Source: W0P28-013 sp963593685 (GTDB lineage: Bacteria > Bacteroidota > Bacteroidia > Bacteroidales > Paludibacteraceae). From it: 64,000 bases of DNA. The stretch lies in NCBI GenBank assembly GCA_963593685.1, contig CAVBBP010000002.1, positions 15,342-79,341 of the forward strand, written 5' to 3'. Below, one piece after another: positions 53,340-62,423 of this stretch (its first letter is position 1; the number at the start of each line of letters is the position of its first letter). The notes below the pieces were generated by a model. The model did not search any database and had not been told where the DNA came from. It was given only the letters and a program-made list of their open reading frames with translations. The translations under genes were made by a program, and so were the position numbers.

Positions 53340-53705
53340 TTAGAGTACTTCTGGCGCAAGTGAAATGATTTTCATGTTTGTAGCGCGCAGTTCGCGTGCC
53401 ACTGGGCCGAATATGCGGCTACCGCGCATTTCGCCAGCGTTGTTCAGAAGCACACAGGCGTTGTCGTCGAAACGGATATAGGAGCCATCGGCGCGACGCA
53501 CCTCTTTGGCAGTGCGCACAATGACGGCCTTCGACACGGTGCCTTTTTTGGCGTCGCCTGCGGGGAGCGCGCTTTTCACGGCCACCACAATTGTATCGCC
53601 GAGTGTGGCGTAGCGTTTGCCCGTTCCGCCCAGCACGCGAATGCAAAGTACCTCTTTTGCGCCGCTGTTGTCGGCTACTTTGAGTCTTGTTTCTTGCTGT
53701 ATCAT
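53340..53705 (-). CDS. rplN: 50S ribosomal protein L14
   Basis: The 121-aa L14 starts MIQQETRLKVADNSGAKEVL and has RADGSYIRFDDNACVLLN and RGSRIFGPVARELR. It contributes to the intersubunit bridge. It starts one base after the rpsQ stop. Confidence 0.98.
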   Translation of the reverse strand: MIQQETRLKVADNSGAKEVLCIRVLGGTGKRYATLGDTIVVAVKSALPAGDAKKGTVSKAVIVRTAKEVRRADGSYIRFDDNACVLLNNAGEMRGSRIFGPVARELRATNMKIISLAPEVL

Positions 53706-53706
53706 A

Positions 53707-53964
53707 TTACTTCGCTTTTTCTATGATTTCTACTAATCTCCATTTCTTTGTCTTGCTCAGCGGACGAGTTTCCATAATGCGCACGGTATCGCCGATGTTG
53801 CATTCGTTTTTCTCGTCGTGGGCGTGATACTTCTTCGTTTTGTTAACGAATTTCCCATAGATGGGGTGTTGCTCTTTCCATTTCACCGCAACTGTAATGG
53901 ATTTATCCATTTTATTGCTGAAAACAACACCTATTCTCTCTTTTCTTAAATTTCTTGTTTCCAT
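53707..53964 (-). CDS. rpsQ: 30S ribosomal protein S17
   Basis: This 85-aa OB-fold S17 begins METRNLRKERIGVVFSNKMD and includes KKYHAHDEKNECNIGDTVRI and METRPLSKTKKWRLVEI, as expected. Confidence 0.98.
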   Translation of the reverse strand: METRNLRKERIGVVFSNKMDKSITVAVKWKEQHPIYGKFVNKTKKYHAHDEKNECNIGDTVRIMETRPLSKTKKWRLVEIIEKAK

Positions 53965-53976
53965 TTTGGATAATCA

Positions 53977-54174
53977 TTATTGTTGTTGAAGTTCGCGTTG
54001 ACGCAGTTCGGTTGCCATGCGGGCAATCGTTTTGCGTATTTCTCTTATTTGAGCAGGATTGTCAATAGGAGAAATGGCATGGTTCAGGGTGAGGCGGTTC
54101 AACTCTTCGCGTTTTACGCCTATCTGCTCCTGAAGTTCATTGGTGGTGAGTTCTTTAATTTCTCTTGTTTTCAT
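53977..54174 (-). CDS. rpmC: 50S ribosomal protein L29
   Basis: A 65-aa helical hairpin protein at the exit tunnel: MKTREIKELTTNELQEQIGV and NPAQIREIRKTIARMATELR. The start at 54174 was chosen because the in-frame extension to 54207 overlaps the end of rplP and does not match the family. Confidence 0.96.
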   Translation of the reverse strand: MKTREIKELTTNELQEQIGVKREELNRLTLNHAISPIDNPAQIREIRKTIARMATELRQRELQQQ

Positions 54175-54184
54175 AATCAATCCT

Positions 54185-54616
54185 TTACACATTTTGAGTT
54201 GGGTCATAATCGCGTCTTACGACGAACTTGGTTTGGATTGGCAACTTTTGGGCAGCCAAGCGCAGTGCTTCTTTGGCCACCTCGAAAGGCACGCCATCGA
54301 CTTCGATAATCATACGACCGGGAGTTACTGGTGCCACGAATCCTTCGGGGTTACCTTTACCTTTACCCATGCGCACATCGGCAGGTTTGCGTGTGATTGG
54401 TTTGTCGGGGAATATGCGAATCCAAATCTGACCTTGACGCTGCATATAGCGTGTTACGGCTACACGGGCGGCCTCGATTTGTTGGCCAGTGATCCAGATT
54501 GTTCCCAACGACTTGATGCCAAACGAGCCGAACGCAAGTTGGTTGCCGCGCTGAGCGATGCCCTGCGGGTGTCCGTCTTGCTGTCTTCTGTATTTTGTCT
54601 TTTTAGGTTGTAACAT
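54185..54616 (-). CDS. rplP: 50S ribosomal protein L16
   Basis: The 143-aa L16 lies near the A site. MLQPKKTKYRRQQDGHPQGI, the basic AARVAVTRYMQRQGQIWIRI and MGKGKGNPEGFVAPVTPGRM (the modified-arginine loop region) are conserved. Confidence 0.98.
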   Translation of the reverse strand: MLQPKKTKYRRQQDGHPQGIAQRGNQLAFGSFGIKSLGTIWITGQQIEAARVAVTRYMQRQGQIWIRIFPDKPITRKPADVRMGKGKGNPEGFVAPVTPGRMIIEVDGVPFEVAKEALRLAAQKLPIQTKFVVRRDYDPTQNV

Positions 54617-54645
54617 GGCTTGTTAAATTCAAATGCGTTCGATAA

Positions 54646-55377
54646 TTATTTTTTTCTTTTTCTGAAGCCTTTGCCGCCCATGTTGCGTTCGCCAGCGGGT
54701 GCGCCGCCGCGTCCGCTCTCTTTGGTTGCGAAGTTTGGAGCGAGGTCTCTTTTGCCATATACTTCGCCACGGCAAATCCACACTTTGATACCGATGAGTC
54801 CGACTTTGGTCAGTGCGGCCGTCGGGCAGTAGTCGATGTCGGCGCGGAATGTGTGCAGCGGTGTGCGGCCTTCTTTGAACATTTCGGCGCGAGCAATTTC
54901 GGCACCGTTCAAGCGGCCAGCCACCAGCACTTTGATGCCTTCGGCACCCATGCGCATGGTCGAAGCGATGGCTGTCTTCACAGCCTTGCGGTAAGCGATT
55001 TTGCCTTCGATTTGGCGAGCGATGTTGTTGGCAACAATCACGGCGTCCAAGTCGGGGCGTTTCACCTCGAAGATGTTGATTTGCACCTCTTTGTCGGTGA
55101 TTTTCTTCAGTTCTTCCTTCAACTTGTCGACCTCTTGTCCGCCCTTACCGATAATCATACCGGGGCGAGCAGTGCAGACAGTGATTGTAACAAGTTTCAG
55201 TGTGCGTTCGATAACGATTCGCGATAAACTGGCTTTAGCGAGACGGGCGTTCAGATACTTTCTGATTTTGCTATCTTCGAGTAGGGTGTCGCCATAGTTT
55301 TTGCCACCGTACCAGTTCGAATCCCAACCGCGGATGATACCGAGGCGGTTGCTAATTGGATTAATTTTCTGTCCCAT
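54646..55377 (-). CDS. rpsC: 30S ribosomal protein S3
   Basis: The 243-aa S3 at the mRNA entry tunnel has helicase activity together with S4 and S5. It shows MGQKINPISNRLGIIRGWDS, the KH-domain GKGG loop in RPGMIIGKGGQEVDKLKEEL and a glycine- and lysine-rich C-terminal tail (GRGGAPAGERNMGGKGFRKR). Confidence 0.98.
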   Translation of the reverse strand: MGQKINPISNRLGIIRGWDSNWYGGKNYGDTLLEDSKIRKYLNARLAKASLSRIVIERTLKLVTITVCTARPGMIIGKGGQEVDKLKEELKKITDKEVQINIFEVKRPDLDAVIVANNIARQIEGKIAYRKAVKTAIASTMRMGAEGIKVLVAGRLNGAEIARAEMFKEGRTPLHTFRADIDYCPTAALTKVGLIGIKVWICRGEVYGKRDLAPNFATKESGRGGAPAGERNMGGKGFRKRKK

Positions 55378-55382
55378 CTGGC

Positions 55383-55793
55383 TTAATCTTTATTGTCGTT
55401 AGTATTTTTCGAATCAACAAACAGTGTGATGTGGTTCGAGCGTTTGCGAATGCGGTAGCCGCGTCCTTGCGGAGCGGTGCGCAGGCGTTTCAGCATACGC
55501 GCCGAATCGACATAGACGGCGCTCACATAGAGGTTTGCGCTGTCGGCTTTCTGCTCGGTTTTCTGTTCCCAGTTGGCGATGGCCGACTTGAGTACTTGCT
55601 CCATTTTCACCGATGCTTGTTTGGTCGAGAAGTGCAACATGCTCAGCGCTTTGTTCACCTCCACGCCACGAATCATGTCGGCCACGAGGCGCATCTTGCG
55701 CGGCGATGTTGGCACATCGTTCAGTTTGGCGAAGTAAACCGCGCGCCGGGCTTCTTTTCTCTTTTCGGCAGATATTTTCTTTCTTTTGCCCAT
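55383..55793 (-). CDS. rplV: 50S ribosomal protein L22
   Basis: The 136-aa L22 lines the exit tunnel. The conserved part is VPTSPRKMRLVADMIRGVEV and the tunnel hairpin RTAPQGRGYRIRKRSNHITL. The N-terminal extension rich in Lys and Arg is typical of Bacteroidota. Confidence 0.97.
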   Translation of the reverse strand: MGKRKKISAEKRKEARRAVYFAKLNDVPTSPRKMRLVADMIRGVEVNKALSMLHFSTKQASVKMEQVLKSAIANWEQKTEQKADSANLYVSAVYVDSARMLKRLRTAPQGRGYRIRKRSNHITLFVDSKNTNDNKD

Positions 55794-55840
55794 ATTTGTT
55801 TCTCTTTTTTATTTTACAAAATAAATAGATGTGCAACGGG

Positions 55841-56107
55841 TTACTTTCGGTTACCTGCGTGGCCGCGGAATATGCGTGTCGGGGCAAACTCGCCGAGTTT
55901 GTGGCCGACCATGTTTTCCGTTACATAAACAGGAATGAATTTGTTTCCGTTGTGAACTGCAATTGTATGACCTACGAAATCAGGCGAAATCATCGAAGCG
56001 CGCGCCCATGTTTTGATTACGGATTTACGGCCGCTTTCATTCATGTCGAGCACTTTTTTCTCGAGTTTCAGGTTGATATATGGTCCTTTTTTCAATGAAC
56101 GACTCAT
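55841..56107 (-). CDS. rpsS: 30S ribosomal protein S19
   Basis: This 88-aa head protein starts MSRSLKKGPYINLKLEKKVL and has WARASMISPDFVGHTIAVHN and MVGHKLGEFAPTRIFRGHAG, as expected. Confidence 0.98.
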   Translation of the reverse strand: MSRSLKKGPYINLKLEKKVLDMNESGRKSVIKTWARASMISPDFVGHTIAVHNGNKFIPVYVTENMVGHKLGEFAPTRIFRGHAGNRK

Positions 56108-56127
56108 AATTACTCTCCTTTTAAGCG

Positions 56128-56952
56128 TTATTTGTGTTTCCTTTCAATGATGTATTGGTTCGAAAGTTTCTTCGGAGCGCGAGTCTTCTTACCTTTGGCA
56201 AGCAAGCCTTTGCGCGAGCGTGGATGTCCGCCCGAAGCGCGACCTTCGCCACCGCCCATTGGGTGATCGACTGGGTTCATGGCTACGCCACGGTTGCGCG
56301 GACGGCGACCGAGCCAGCGGCTACGACCAGCCTTGCCCGATTTTTCGAGAGCGTGGTCGGCATTGCCTACGCTGCCAACAGTGGCTTTGCAGGCTGCAAG
56401 CACCTTGCGGATTTCGCCCGAGGGCAGTTTGATGATAACATACTTGCCTTCGCGCGAGGTGATTTGCGCAAATGTTCCAGCAGAGCGAACGAGGGCGGCA
56501 CCCTGTCCGGGGCGCAGTTCGATGTTGTGTACAATCGTACCAAGCGGAATGTTTTCCATTGGGAGCGCGTTGCCGACTTCGGGAGCGGCTTCGGCGCCAG
56601 AGAGCAATTTCTGACCTACTTGCAGTCCATTGGGAGCAAGAATGTACGCTTTTTCGCCATCGGCATAGTAAAGCAGTGCGATACGCGCCGAGCGATTCGG
56701 GTCGTATTCGATGCTTTTTACCGTTGCTGGCACGCCGTCTTTGCTACGGCAGAAATCAATTACTCTATACTTTCTCTTGTGTCCGCCACCAATGTAGCGC
56801 ATGGTCATTTTGCCGGTGTTGTTGCGACCGCCGGTTTTTCCAAAACCAAATACAAGAGACTTCTCTGGTGCGCTGGCGGTAATTGTGTCGAACGCACCAA
56901 TAACTTTGTGTCTTTGCCCCGGTGTTGTGGGCTTTAATTTACGTACAGCCAT
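56128..56952 (-). CDS. rplB: 50S ribosomal protein L2
   Basis: The 274-aa L2 is needed for peptidyl transfer and subunit association. MAVRKLKPTTPGQRHKVIG, GGGHKRKYRVIDFCRSKDG, and the C-terminal RNRGVAMNPVDHPMGGGEGR with the histidine close to the catalytic centre are all present. Confidence 0.98.
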   Translation of the reverse strand: MAVRKLKPTTPGQRHKVIGAFDTITASAPEKSLVFGFGKTGGRNNTGKMTMRYIGGGHKRKYRVIDFCRSKDGVPATVKSIEYDPNRSARIALLYYADGEKAYILAPNGLQVGQKLLSGAEAAPEVGNALPMENIPLGTIVHNIELRPGQGAALVRSAGTFAQITSREGKYVIIKLPSGEIRKVLAACKATVGSVGNADHALEKSGKAGRSRWLGRRPRNRGVAMNPVDHPMGGGEGRASGGHPRSRKGLLAKGKKTRAPKKLSNQYIIERKHK

Positions 56953-56961
56953 TTTGGTTTA

Positions 56962-57252
56962 TTAAATGTTGCTATAAAAATCGATTGTGTCTCCTTCTTT
57001 CAACGTTACAATGGCTTTTTTGTAGATAGCCGAATGTCCGTTGACGACACCGCTCTTGGTGTAGCGGCTTTTTGCCTTACCGTGTACATTGGAGGTGTTT
57101 ACATCCACCACGGTTACGTTATACAGAGCCTCTACCGCAGCCTTGATTTCAAGTTTGTTGGCAGTGGGCACAACGCGAAAACCGACGCGGTTGAATTTCT
57201 CGCCGATTTTGGTCATTTTCTCCGTAACGATTGGTTTGATAATTACTGACAT
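56962..57252 (-). CDS. rplW: 50S ribosomal protein L23
   Basis: This 96-aa protein forms the docking site for trigger factor and SRP at the tunnel exit. It shows IIKPIVTEKMTKIGEKFNRV and ALYNVTVVDVNTSNVHGKAK. It lies between rplD and rplB. Confidence 0.98.
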   Translation of the reverse strand: MSVIIKPIVTEKMTKIGEKFNRVGFRVVPTANKLEIKAAVEALYNVTVVDVNTSNVHGKAKSRYTKSGVVNGHSAIYKKAIVTLKEGDTIDFYSNI

Positions 57253-57269
57253 AAGCGTTTGTCCTCCTC

Positions 57270-57899
57270 TTATACATTAAAATGTTGCTCAATTTCGGCG
57301 ATGGTGGCTTCGGGAAGCACCACAACAGAATTGTTCAGAATTTCGTATGTGCTTAATTCTGAGACGGTTATAACCTTCGATTTCTGGAGGTTACGAGCCG
57401 ACAAATATACGAATTTATTTGGTTCTGGCAAAATCACGAGCGATTTTTTGTCCGCGATTTTCAGATTGTTCGCCATGGCGACAAACTCTTTGGTCTTCGG
57501 CGCATCGAAATTGATGGTATCGACTACGATGATTTCGCCGTTGGCGGCTTTGTACGAGAGTGCCGATTTGCGAGCGAGTTGTTTCAGTTTCTTGTTGAGT
57601 TTGAAACTGTAGTCACGCGGCACTGGGCCGAACACGCGTGCGCCGCCCACGAGCAGTGGCGAGTTGATGTCGCCGCGGCGTGCGCCGCCGCCGCCTTTTT
57701 GGCGGCCGAGTTTGCGGGTCGAACCCGACATCTCGCTGCGTTGTTTCGATTTGTGTGTGCCTTGACGCTGGTTGGCCAAATACTGCTTCACATCGAGGTA
57801 GATGGCGTGGTCGTTGGGCTCAATGCCGAAAATTTCGTCTTTCAAAACGACTTTCTTTCCGGTCTCTTCTCCTTTGATGTTATATACGCTCAGTTCCAT
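57270..57899 (-). CDS. rplD: 50S ribosomal protein L4
   Basis: The 209-aa L4 has the tunnel loop GSTRKLGRQKGGGGARRGDI. In enterobacteria L4 also represses the S10 operon; whether it does so here is not visible. The start ATG shares one base with the rplC stop (TAATG), implying translational coupling. Confidence 0.98.
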   Translation of the reverse strand: MELSVYNIKGEETGKKVVLKDEIFGIEPNDHAIYLDVKQYLANQRQGTHKSKQRSEMSGSTRKLGRQKGGGGARRGDINSPLLVGGARVFGPVPRDYSFKLNKKLKQLARKSALSYKAANGEIIVVDTINFDAPKTKEFVAMANNLKIADKKSLVILPEPNKFVYLSARNLQKSKVITVSELSTYEILNNSVVVLPEATIAEIEQHFNV

Positions 57900-58519
57900 T
57901 ATTTTTCGATTAAAATGATTGAACCTTTAACGCCCGGCACCGATCCCTTGATAACCAACAGATTGTGTTCTGGCATTACTTTGATAACTTGAAGGTTTTG
58001 TACGGTTACGCGGTCGCCACCCATGCGGCCTGCCATACGCATGCCTTTGAATACTTTCGAGGGGTACGACGATGCGCCCAACGAACCGGGAGCGCGCAGA
58101 CGGTCGTCCTGACCGTGTGTCGATTGGCCTACACCGCCGAATCCGTGGCGTTTCACTACGCCCTGAAAACCTTTACCTTTCGATGTTCCTACGGCGTCGA
58201 TCCAGTCGCCCTCTTCAAATACTTTGTCGACGGTGATGATGTCGCCCAATTTGTAGGTGTCGTCGAAACTCTTGAACTCAACCAAGTGTCCTTTGGGGGT
58301 TGCGCCCGACACTTTGCAGTGGCCAATTTCGGCTTTGGTAGCGTGTTTTTCTTTCACATCGCCGAAACCCAACTGAAGTGCGCTGTAGCCGTCGCGTTCG
58401 ACGGTTTTAACCTGCGTAACCACGCATGGACCAACTTCGATAACAGTGCATGGAATGTTTTTTCCCTCGGCACTGAAAACGGATGTCATTCCGATTTTTT
58501 TTCCAATTAATCCTGGCAT
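57899..58519 (-). CDS. rplC: 50S ribosomal protein L3
   Basis: The 206-aa L3 is an early assembly protein. It begins MPGLIGKKIGMTSVFSAEG and has the central extension VVKRHGFGGVGQSTHGQDDR, then LGASSYPSKVFKGMRMAGRM near the peptidyl transferase centre. Confidence 0.98.
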   Translation of the reverse strand: MPGLIGKKIGMTSVFSAEGKNIPCTVIEVGPCVVTQVKTVERDGYSALQLGFGDVKEKHATKAEIGHCKVSGATPKGHLVEFKSFDDTYKLGDIITVDKVFEEGDWIDAVGTSKGKGFQGVVKRHGFGGVGQSTHGQDDRLRAPGSLGASSYPSKVFKGMRMAGRMGGDRVTVQNLQVIKVMPEHNLLVIKGSVPGVKGSIILIEK

Positions 58520-58576
58520 TTCAATTAAATTTTATTATTCTTACTCTTTTCTTTTTAATTTAGTGTGAGCGAGCGG

Positions 58577-58882
58577 CTACACTTTAATTTCCACTTCGAC
58601 GCCCGACGGCAATTCGAGTTTCATCAGCGCATCGACGGTCTGCGTGGTCGAACTGTAGATGTCAATCAGGCGTTTGTAGGCCGAGAGTTCGAACTGTTCG
58701 CGCGCTTTTTTGTTGACGAATGTCGAGCGATTGACCGTGAAAATGCGTTTGTGCGTGGGCAGCGGAATTGGACCGCTAACGACAGCACCTGTGGCCTTCA
58801 CTGTTTTGACGATTTTTTCGGCCGATTTATCGACCAAATTGTGATCGTACGATTTGAGTTTGATTCTGATTTTTTGACTCAT
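58577..58882 (-). CDS. rpsJ: 30S ribosomal protein S10
   Basis: The 101-aa S10, which also works with NusB in antitermination, shows MSQKIRIKLKSYDHNLVDKS and GPIPLPTHKRIFTVNRSTFV. It is the first gene of the S10 block, 95 bases after fusA, where tuf would stand in many other phyla. Confidence 0.98.
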   Translation of the reverse strand: MSQKIRIKLKSYDHNLVDKSAEKIVKTVKATGAVVSGPIPLPTHKRIFTVNRSTFVNKKAREQFELSAYKRLIDIYSSTTQTVDALMKLELPSGVEVEIKV

Positions 58883-58927
58883 TGTTTTTTTTTGTTAAAA
58901 AATTATTCATTTTTTTGAGGAACCGCG

Positions 58928-58957
58928 CGTGCGTTAAGAGTCATTCGCTAACGCACG
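58928..58957 (-). promoter_or_regulatory. Hairpin in the fusA-rpsJ spacer
   Basis: CGTGCGTTA (58928-58936) and TAACGCACG (58949-58957) form a perfect 9-bp stem around a 12-base loop. No T-run follows on the minus strand, so it resembles a processing or attenuation structure more than a terminator. Confidence 0.45.
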
Positions 58958-58977
58958 GCGATTCGTCATTTTTCGTT

Positions 58978-61095
58978 TTACAAGAGATCAACACGGCCTT
59001 TGGCTTCTTCGACCACGGCTTTGGCTATGGAGGTAGAAACTTCGGCGTAGTGCGAGAACTCCATCGACGAGGTGGCACGACCCGATGTGATGGTACGCAG
59101 GGCGGTTACATAGCCGAACATTTCGGCCAGCGGCACTTTGGCTTTGACAATGCGTGCGCCTGTGCGGCTCGACTCCATGCCTTCGACCTGTCCGCGGCGT
59201 TTGTTCAAGTCGCCGATGACATCGCCCATGCTCTCTTCGGGGGTTACAACTTCGAGTTTCATAATCGGTTCGAGCAGCGCAGGTTTGGCTTTTGCGCAAG
59301 CGTTTTTGAACGCGATTTGTGCGCAAATTTCGAACGACAACTGGTCGGAATCGACTGGGTGGAACGAGCCATCGACCAAAACGACCTTAAGCGAATCGAC
59401 TGGATAGCCAGCCAAAACACCGTTTTTCATGGCCATTTGGAAGCCCTTTTGCACCGATGGAATAAACTCTTTCGGAATGTTGCCGCCTTTCACCTCATCG
59501 ACAAATTGCAGGCCGCCTTCCCAGCCTTCGTCGCACGGACCAACTTTGACGATGATGTCGGCAAATTTACCGCGACCGCCCGACTGTTTCTTGTAAACTT
59601 CGCGCAGATCGACGGTTTGCGTGATGCACTCTTTGTACGACACTTGCGGACGACCTTGGTTGCACTCGACTTTGAACTCGCGTTTCAGACGGTCGATAAT
59701 GATTTCCAAGTGCAGTTCGCCCATACCCGAGATAACGGTTTGTCCCGATTGTTCGTCGGTGTGAACGGTGAAAGTCGGATCCTCTTCGGCCAGTTTTGCC
59801 AAACCGATGCCGAGTTTGTCGATGTCGGCTTGCGATTTTGGTTCAACAGCGATACCGATAACAGGATCGGGGAAGTCCATCGATTCGAGTACGATAGGTG
59901 CTTCTTCGGCACAGAGCGTGTCGCCCGTGCGAATATCTTTGAAACCTACGCCAGCACCGATGTCGCCAGCACCGATTACATCGACAGGATTCTGTTTGTT
60001 GGAGTGCATTTGGAAGATGCGCGAGATGCGCTCTTTTTTGCCCGAGCGTGCGTTGTACACATACGAGCCAGCGTCGAGATGTCCCGAATAGACGCGGAAG
60101 AAGCAGAGGCGGCCAACATACGGGTCGGTGGCGATTTTGAACGCCAAGGCGCATAGTGGTTCGTCTTCGCTTGGTTTGCGGGTCAGTTTCTTTTCGGGGT
60201 CGCGCGGGTCGGTGCCATCGACATGTGCCGTATCGAGCGGCGATGGCAGATAGGCGCAAACAGCGTCCAACAGCGGTTGAACACCCTTGTTTTTGAACGA
60301 CGATCCGCAGATAATCGGGTTGATTTCCATCGCCACAGTGCCTTTGCGCAGCGCAGCTTTTATCTCGTCTTCGGTGATTGTCGATGGGTCGTCGAAGTAT
60401 TTTTCCATCAGTGTATCGTCGATGCCAGCGAGCGTTTCAAGCATTTTGTCGCGCCACTCTTCGGCTTCGGCTTGGAGTTCGGCAGGAATATCATCTACTT
60501 CGTACTCTGCGCCCATCGTTTCGTCGTGCCAGTAGAGTGCTTTCATGCGCACAAGGTCGATGATGCCTTTGAAGTGTTCTTCGGCACCAATCGGGATTTG
60601 TATCGGGCAAGGGTTTGCGCCGAGTACATCGTGAATCTGTTGCACAACATCGAAAAAGTTGGCACCAGAGCGATCCATCTTGTTCACATAGCCGATGCGC
60701 GGCACATTGTACTTATCGGCCTGACGCCACACGGTTTCCGACTGCGGTTCTACGCCACCAACGGCGCAGAAAGTAGCCACGGCACCATCGAGAATACGGA
60801 GCGAGCGTTCCACTTCGACAGTGAAATCGACATGCCCCGGGGTGTCAATCAGATTGATTTTGTATTTGTTTGCGTTGTAGTTCCAGTAGGCGGTGGTAGC
60901 GGCCGAGGTGATGGTGATACCACGCTCTTGTTCCTGCTCCATCCAGTCCATAGTAGCCGCACCGTCGTGCACCTCACCGATTTTGTGAGTCAAACCAGTG
61001 TAGAACAAGATGCGTTCCGATGTGGTAGTTTTACCAGCATCGATGTGTGCCATGATGCCGATATTACGCGTAAAGTGCAAATCTTTTTTTGCCAT
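58978..61095 (-). CDS. fusA: Elongation factor G (canonical)
   Basis: EF-G drives tRNA-mRNA translocation with GTP. The 705-aa protein has an intact G domain: AHIDAGKTTTSE (G1), the EQERGITITSAAT switch, DTPGHVDF with catalytic His88 (G3) and NKMD at 138-141 (G4). Domains 2 to 5 are complete. The ATG at 61095 (MAKKDLHFTRNIG) was preferred to 61107. It lies in the str block with rpsL and rpsG. The paralogue at 23236-25395 lacks the same key histidine. Confidence 0.98.
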   Translation of the reverse strand: MAKKDLHFTRNIGIMAHIDAGKTTTSERILFYTGLTHKIGEVHDGAATMDWMEQEQERGITITSAATTAYWNYNANKYKINLIDTPGHVDFTVEVERSLRILDGAVATFCAVGGVEPQSETVWRQADKYNVPRIGYVNKMDRSGANFFDVVQQIHDVLGANPCPIQIPIGAEEHFKGIIDLVRMKALYWHDETMGAEYEVDDIPAELQAEAEEWRDKMLETLAGIDDTLMEKYFDDPSTITEDEIKAALRKGTVAMEINPIICGSSFKNKGVQPLLDAVCAYLPSPLDTAHVDGTDPRDPEKKLTRKPSEDEPLCALAFKIATDPYVGRLCFFRVYSGHLDAGSYVYNARSGKKERISRIFQMHSNKQNPVDVIGAGDIGAGVGFKDIRTGDTLCAEEAPIVLESMDFPDPVIGIAVEPKSQADIDKLGIGLAKLAEEDPTFTVHTDEQSGQTVISGMGELHLEIIIDRLKREFKVECNQGRPQVSYKECITQTVDLREVYKKQSGGRGKFADIIVKVGPCDEGWEGGLQFVDEVKGGNIPKEFIPSVQKGFQMAMKNGVLAGYPVDSLKVVLVDGSFHPVDSDQLSFEICAQIAFKNACAKAKPALLEPIMKLEVVTPEESMGDVIGDLNKRRGQVEGMESSRTGARIVKAKVPLAEMFGYVTALRTITSGRATSSMEFSHYAEVSTSIAKAVVEEAKGRVDLL

Positions 61096-61116
61096 TTCTA
61101 TACCCAAGAATTAAAT

Positions 61117-61593
61117 TTAGAAGCGGAAATGCGCAAAAGCGCGGTTTGCTTCGGCCATGCGGTGAATTTCCTCTTTGCGTTTGAATGCGCCACCTTGATT
61201 ATTGTATGCGTCGATGATTTCGGCAGCCAATTTTTCGGCCATCGAATGTCCAGCGCGTTTGCGTGCAAAAATAATCAGGTTTTTCATCGAGATAGATTGT
61301 TTTCTATCGGGACGGATTTCGGTAGGAACTTGGAAAGTGGCGCCACCGATGCGGCGCGATTTTACTTCGACTTGTGGAGTGATGTTGTCGAGAGCGTTTT
61401 TCCAAATTTCGAGAGGGGTCTTCTCCTCGTTGGGCAGTTTTGCCTTTACCAAGTCGAGAGAGGTGTAGAAGATGTCGAAAGAGATGCTTTTCTTTCCATC
61501 GTACATCAGGTGGTTGACGAATTTCGTCACCATGACTTCGTTAAAAACGGAATCCGGCAGGATCACCCGTTTTTTTGGAGTTGATTTTCTCAT
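61117..61593 (-). CDS. rpsG: 30S ribosomal protein S7
   Basis: The 158-aa S7 nucleates the 30S head. MRKSTPKKRVILPDSVFNEV, the SRRIGGATFQVPTEIRPDRK motif and HRMAEANRAFAHFRF at the end are typical. A 140-base spacer with a small GCGTTC/GAACGC hairpin separates it from rpsL. Confidence 0.98.
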   Translation of the reverse strand: MRKSTPKKRVILPDSVFNEVMVTKFVNHLMYDGKKSISFDIFYTSLDLVKAKLPNEEKTPLEIWKNALDNITPQVEVKSRRIGGATFQVPTEIRPDRKQSISMKNLIIFARKRAGHSMAEKLAAEIIDAYNNQGGAFKRKEEIHRMAEANRAFAHFRF

Positions 61594-61733
61594 TTTTCAA
61601 AAAAAAAGTTACGTTTTTGTTTTGGCTGTCGTTTTTGTCTTCAACGCGTTCCACCGAACGCATTTACTCAACCTTGCACTGCTCAAAAAATCAAAAACAA
61701 TTTTAGACTTGTGTGTTAGTTAAATAGGGTGTA

Positions 61734-62108
61734 TTATTTTTTCGGACGCTTGGCACCGTATTTCGAGCGGCGTTGTGTGCGCGATGTTACGCCAGCCGTG
61801 TCGAGTGTGCCACGCACGATGTGATAGCGCACACCTGGCAGGTCTTTTACACGGCCGCCGCGCACCAGCACAATCGAGTGTTCCTGCAGGTTGTGTCCCT
61901 CGCCCGGAATGTAGGCGTTCACCTCTTTGGCGTTGGTCAAACGCACACGGGCAACTTTACGCATTGCCGAGTTTGGCTTTTTGGGTGTGGTGGTGTACAC
62001 ACGCACGCAAACGCCGCGGCGTTGGGGGCACGAATCCAAGGCAGGAGCCTTGCTGTTGTCTTCCAAAACTACCCTTCCTTTTCTAACCAATTGTTGAATT
62101 GTAGGCAT
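61734..62108 (-). CDS. rpsL: 30S ribosomal protein S12
   Basis: The 124-aa decoding-centre protein opens the array. It contains TTPKKPNSAMRKVARVRLTN, with the wild-type lysine of the streptomycin-resistance site, and GGRVKDLPGVRYHIVRG, ending SKYGAKRPKK. A textbook promoter lies 56-86 bases upstream. Confidence 0.98.
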   Translation of the reverse strand: MPTIQQLVRKGRVVLEDNSKAPALDSCPQRRGVCVRVYTTTPKKPNSAMRKVARVRLTNAKEVNAYIPGEGHNLQEHSIVLVRGGRVKDLPGVRYHIVRGTLDTAGVTSRTQRRSKYGAKRPKK

Positions 62109-62163
62109 TTCTTCTGATTTTTGATTACATAAAACTGTTAATTCTTCCCACTATTTGGGGCTG

Positions 62164-62194
62164 CAAAATTACTACTTTTTTTTGAACTGGCAAA
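62164..62194 (-). promoter_or_regulatory. Promoter of the str-S10-spc-alpha array
   Basis: TTTG (62194-62191), exactly 19 bases, then TAATTTTG (62171-62164) on the minus strand. It is the only strong promoter I see ahead of the 33-gene array. Confidence 0.75.
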
Positions 62195-62234
62195 AAGTTA
62201 TGAACATTTTTTTTTGAAAAAGTGGAAAATTTAG

Positions 62235-62302
62235 GTTGATGAGTTGATTGGTTGATGAGTTGATAAGTTTAACGCATCAATAAGGGTCTGTGCGGCAAAA
62301 TC
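62235..62302 (+). repeat. GTTGAT words plus conserved core, second direct copy
   Basis: GTTGATGAGTTGATTG words, then AGTTTAACGCAT and GGGTCTGTGCGGCAAAATC, as at 412-480. Confidence 0.7.
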
Positions 62303-62394
62303 AATCTTCAAAATTTCAAATAGAAAACCAGAAACTAGAAACTACTTTACACTTTACAGACTTTATAAACTTTCACACTTTCAACTAAATTTCG

Positions 62395-62402
62395 TACCTT
62401 TG
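62395..62402 (+). promoter_or_regulatory. -7 element of gltX promoter
   Basis: TACCTTTG, 22 bases before the start codon at 62424; the leader would be only about 15 nt. Confidence 0.6.
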
Positions 62403-62423
62403 CACAACAAAAATTGAGAAGTG

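Larger units (their letters stand above)
62109..62423. other. Divergent promoter region of rpsL and gltX with repeats
   Basis: The 315 bases contain the rpsL promoter (62164-62194), the GTTGAT core element (62235-62302), AACTAGAAACTAC words, CTTTCACACTTTC words and the gltX -7 element (62395-62402). No gene is visible. Confidence 0.7.
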
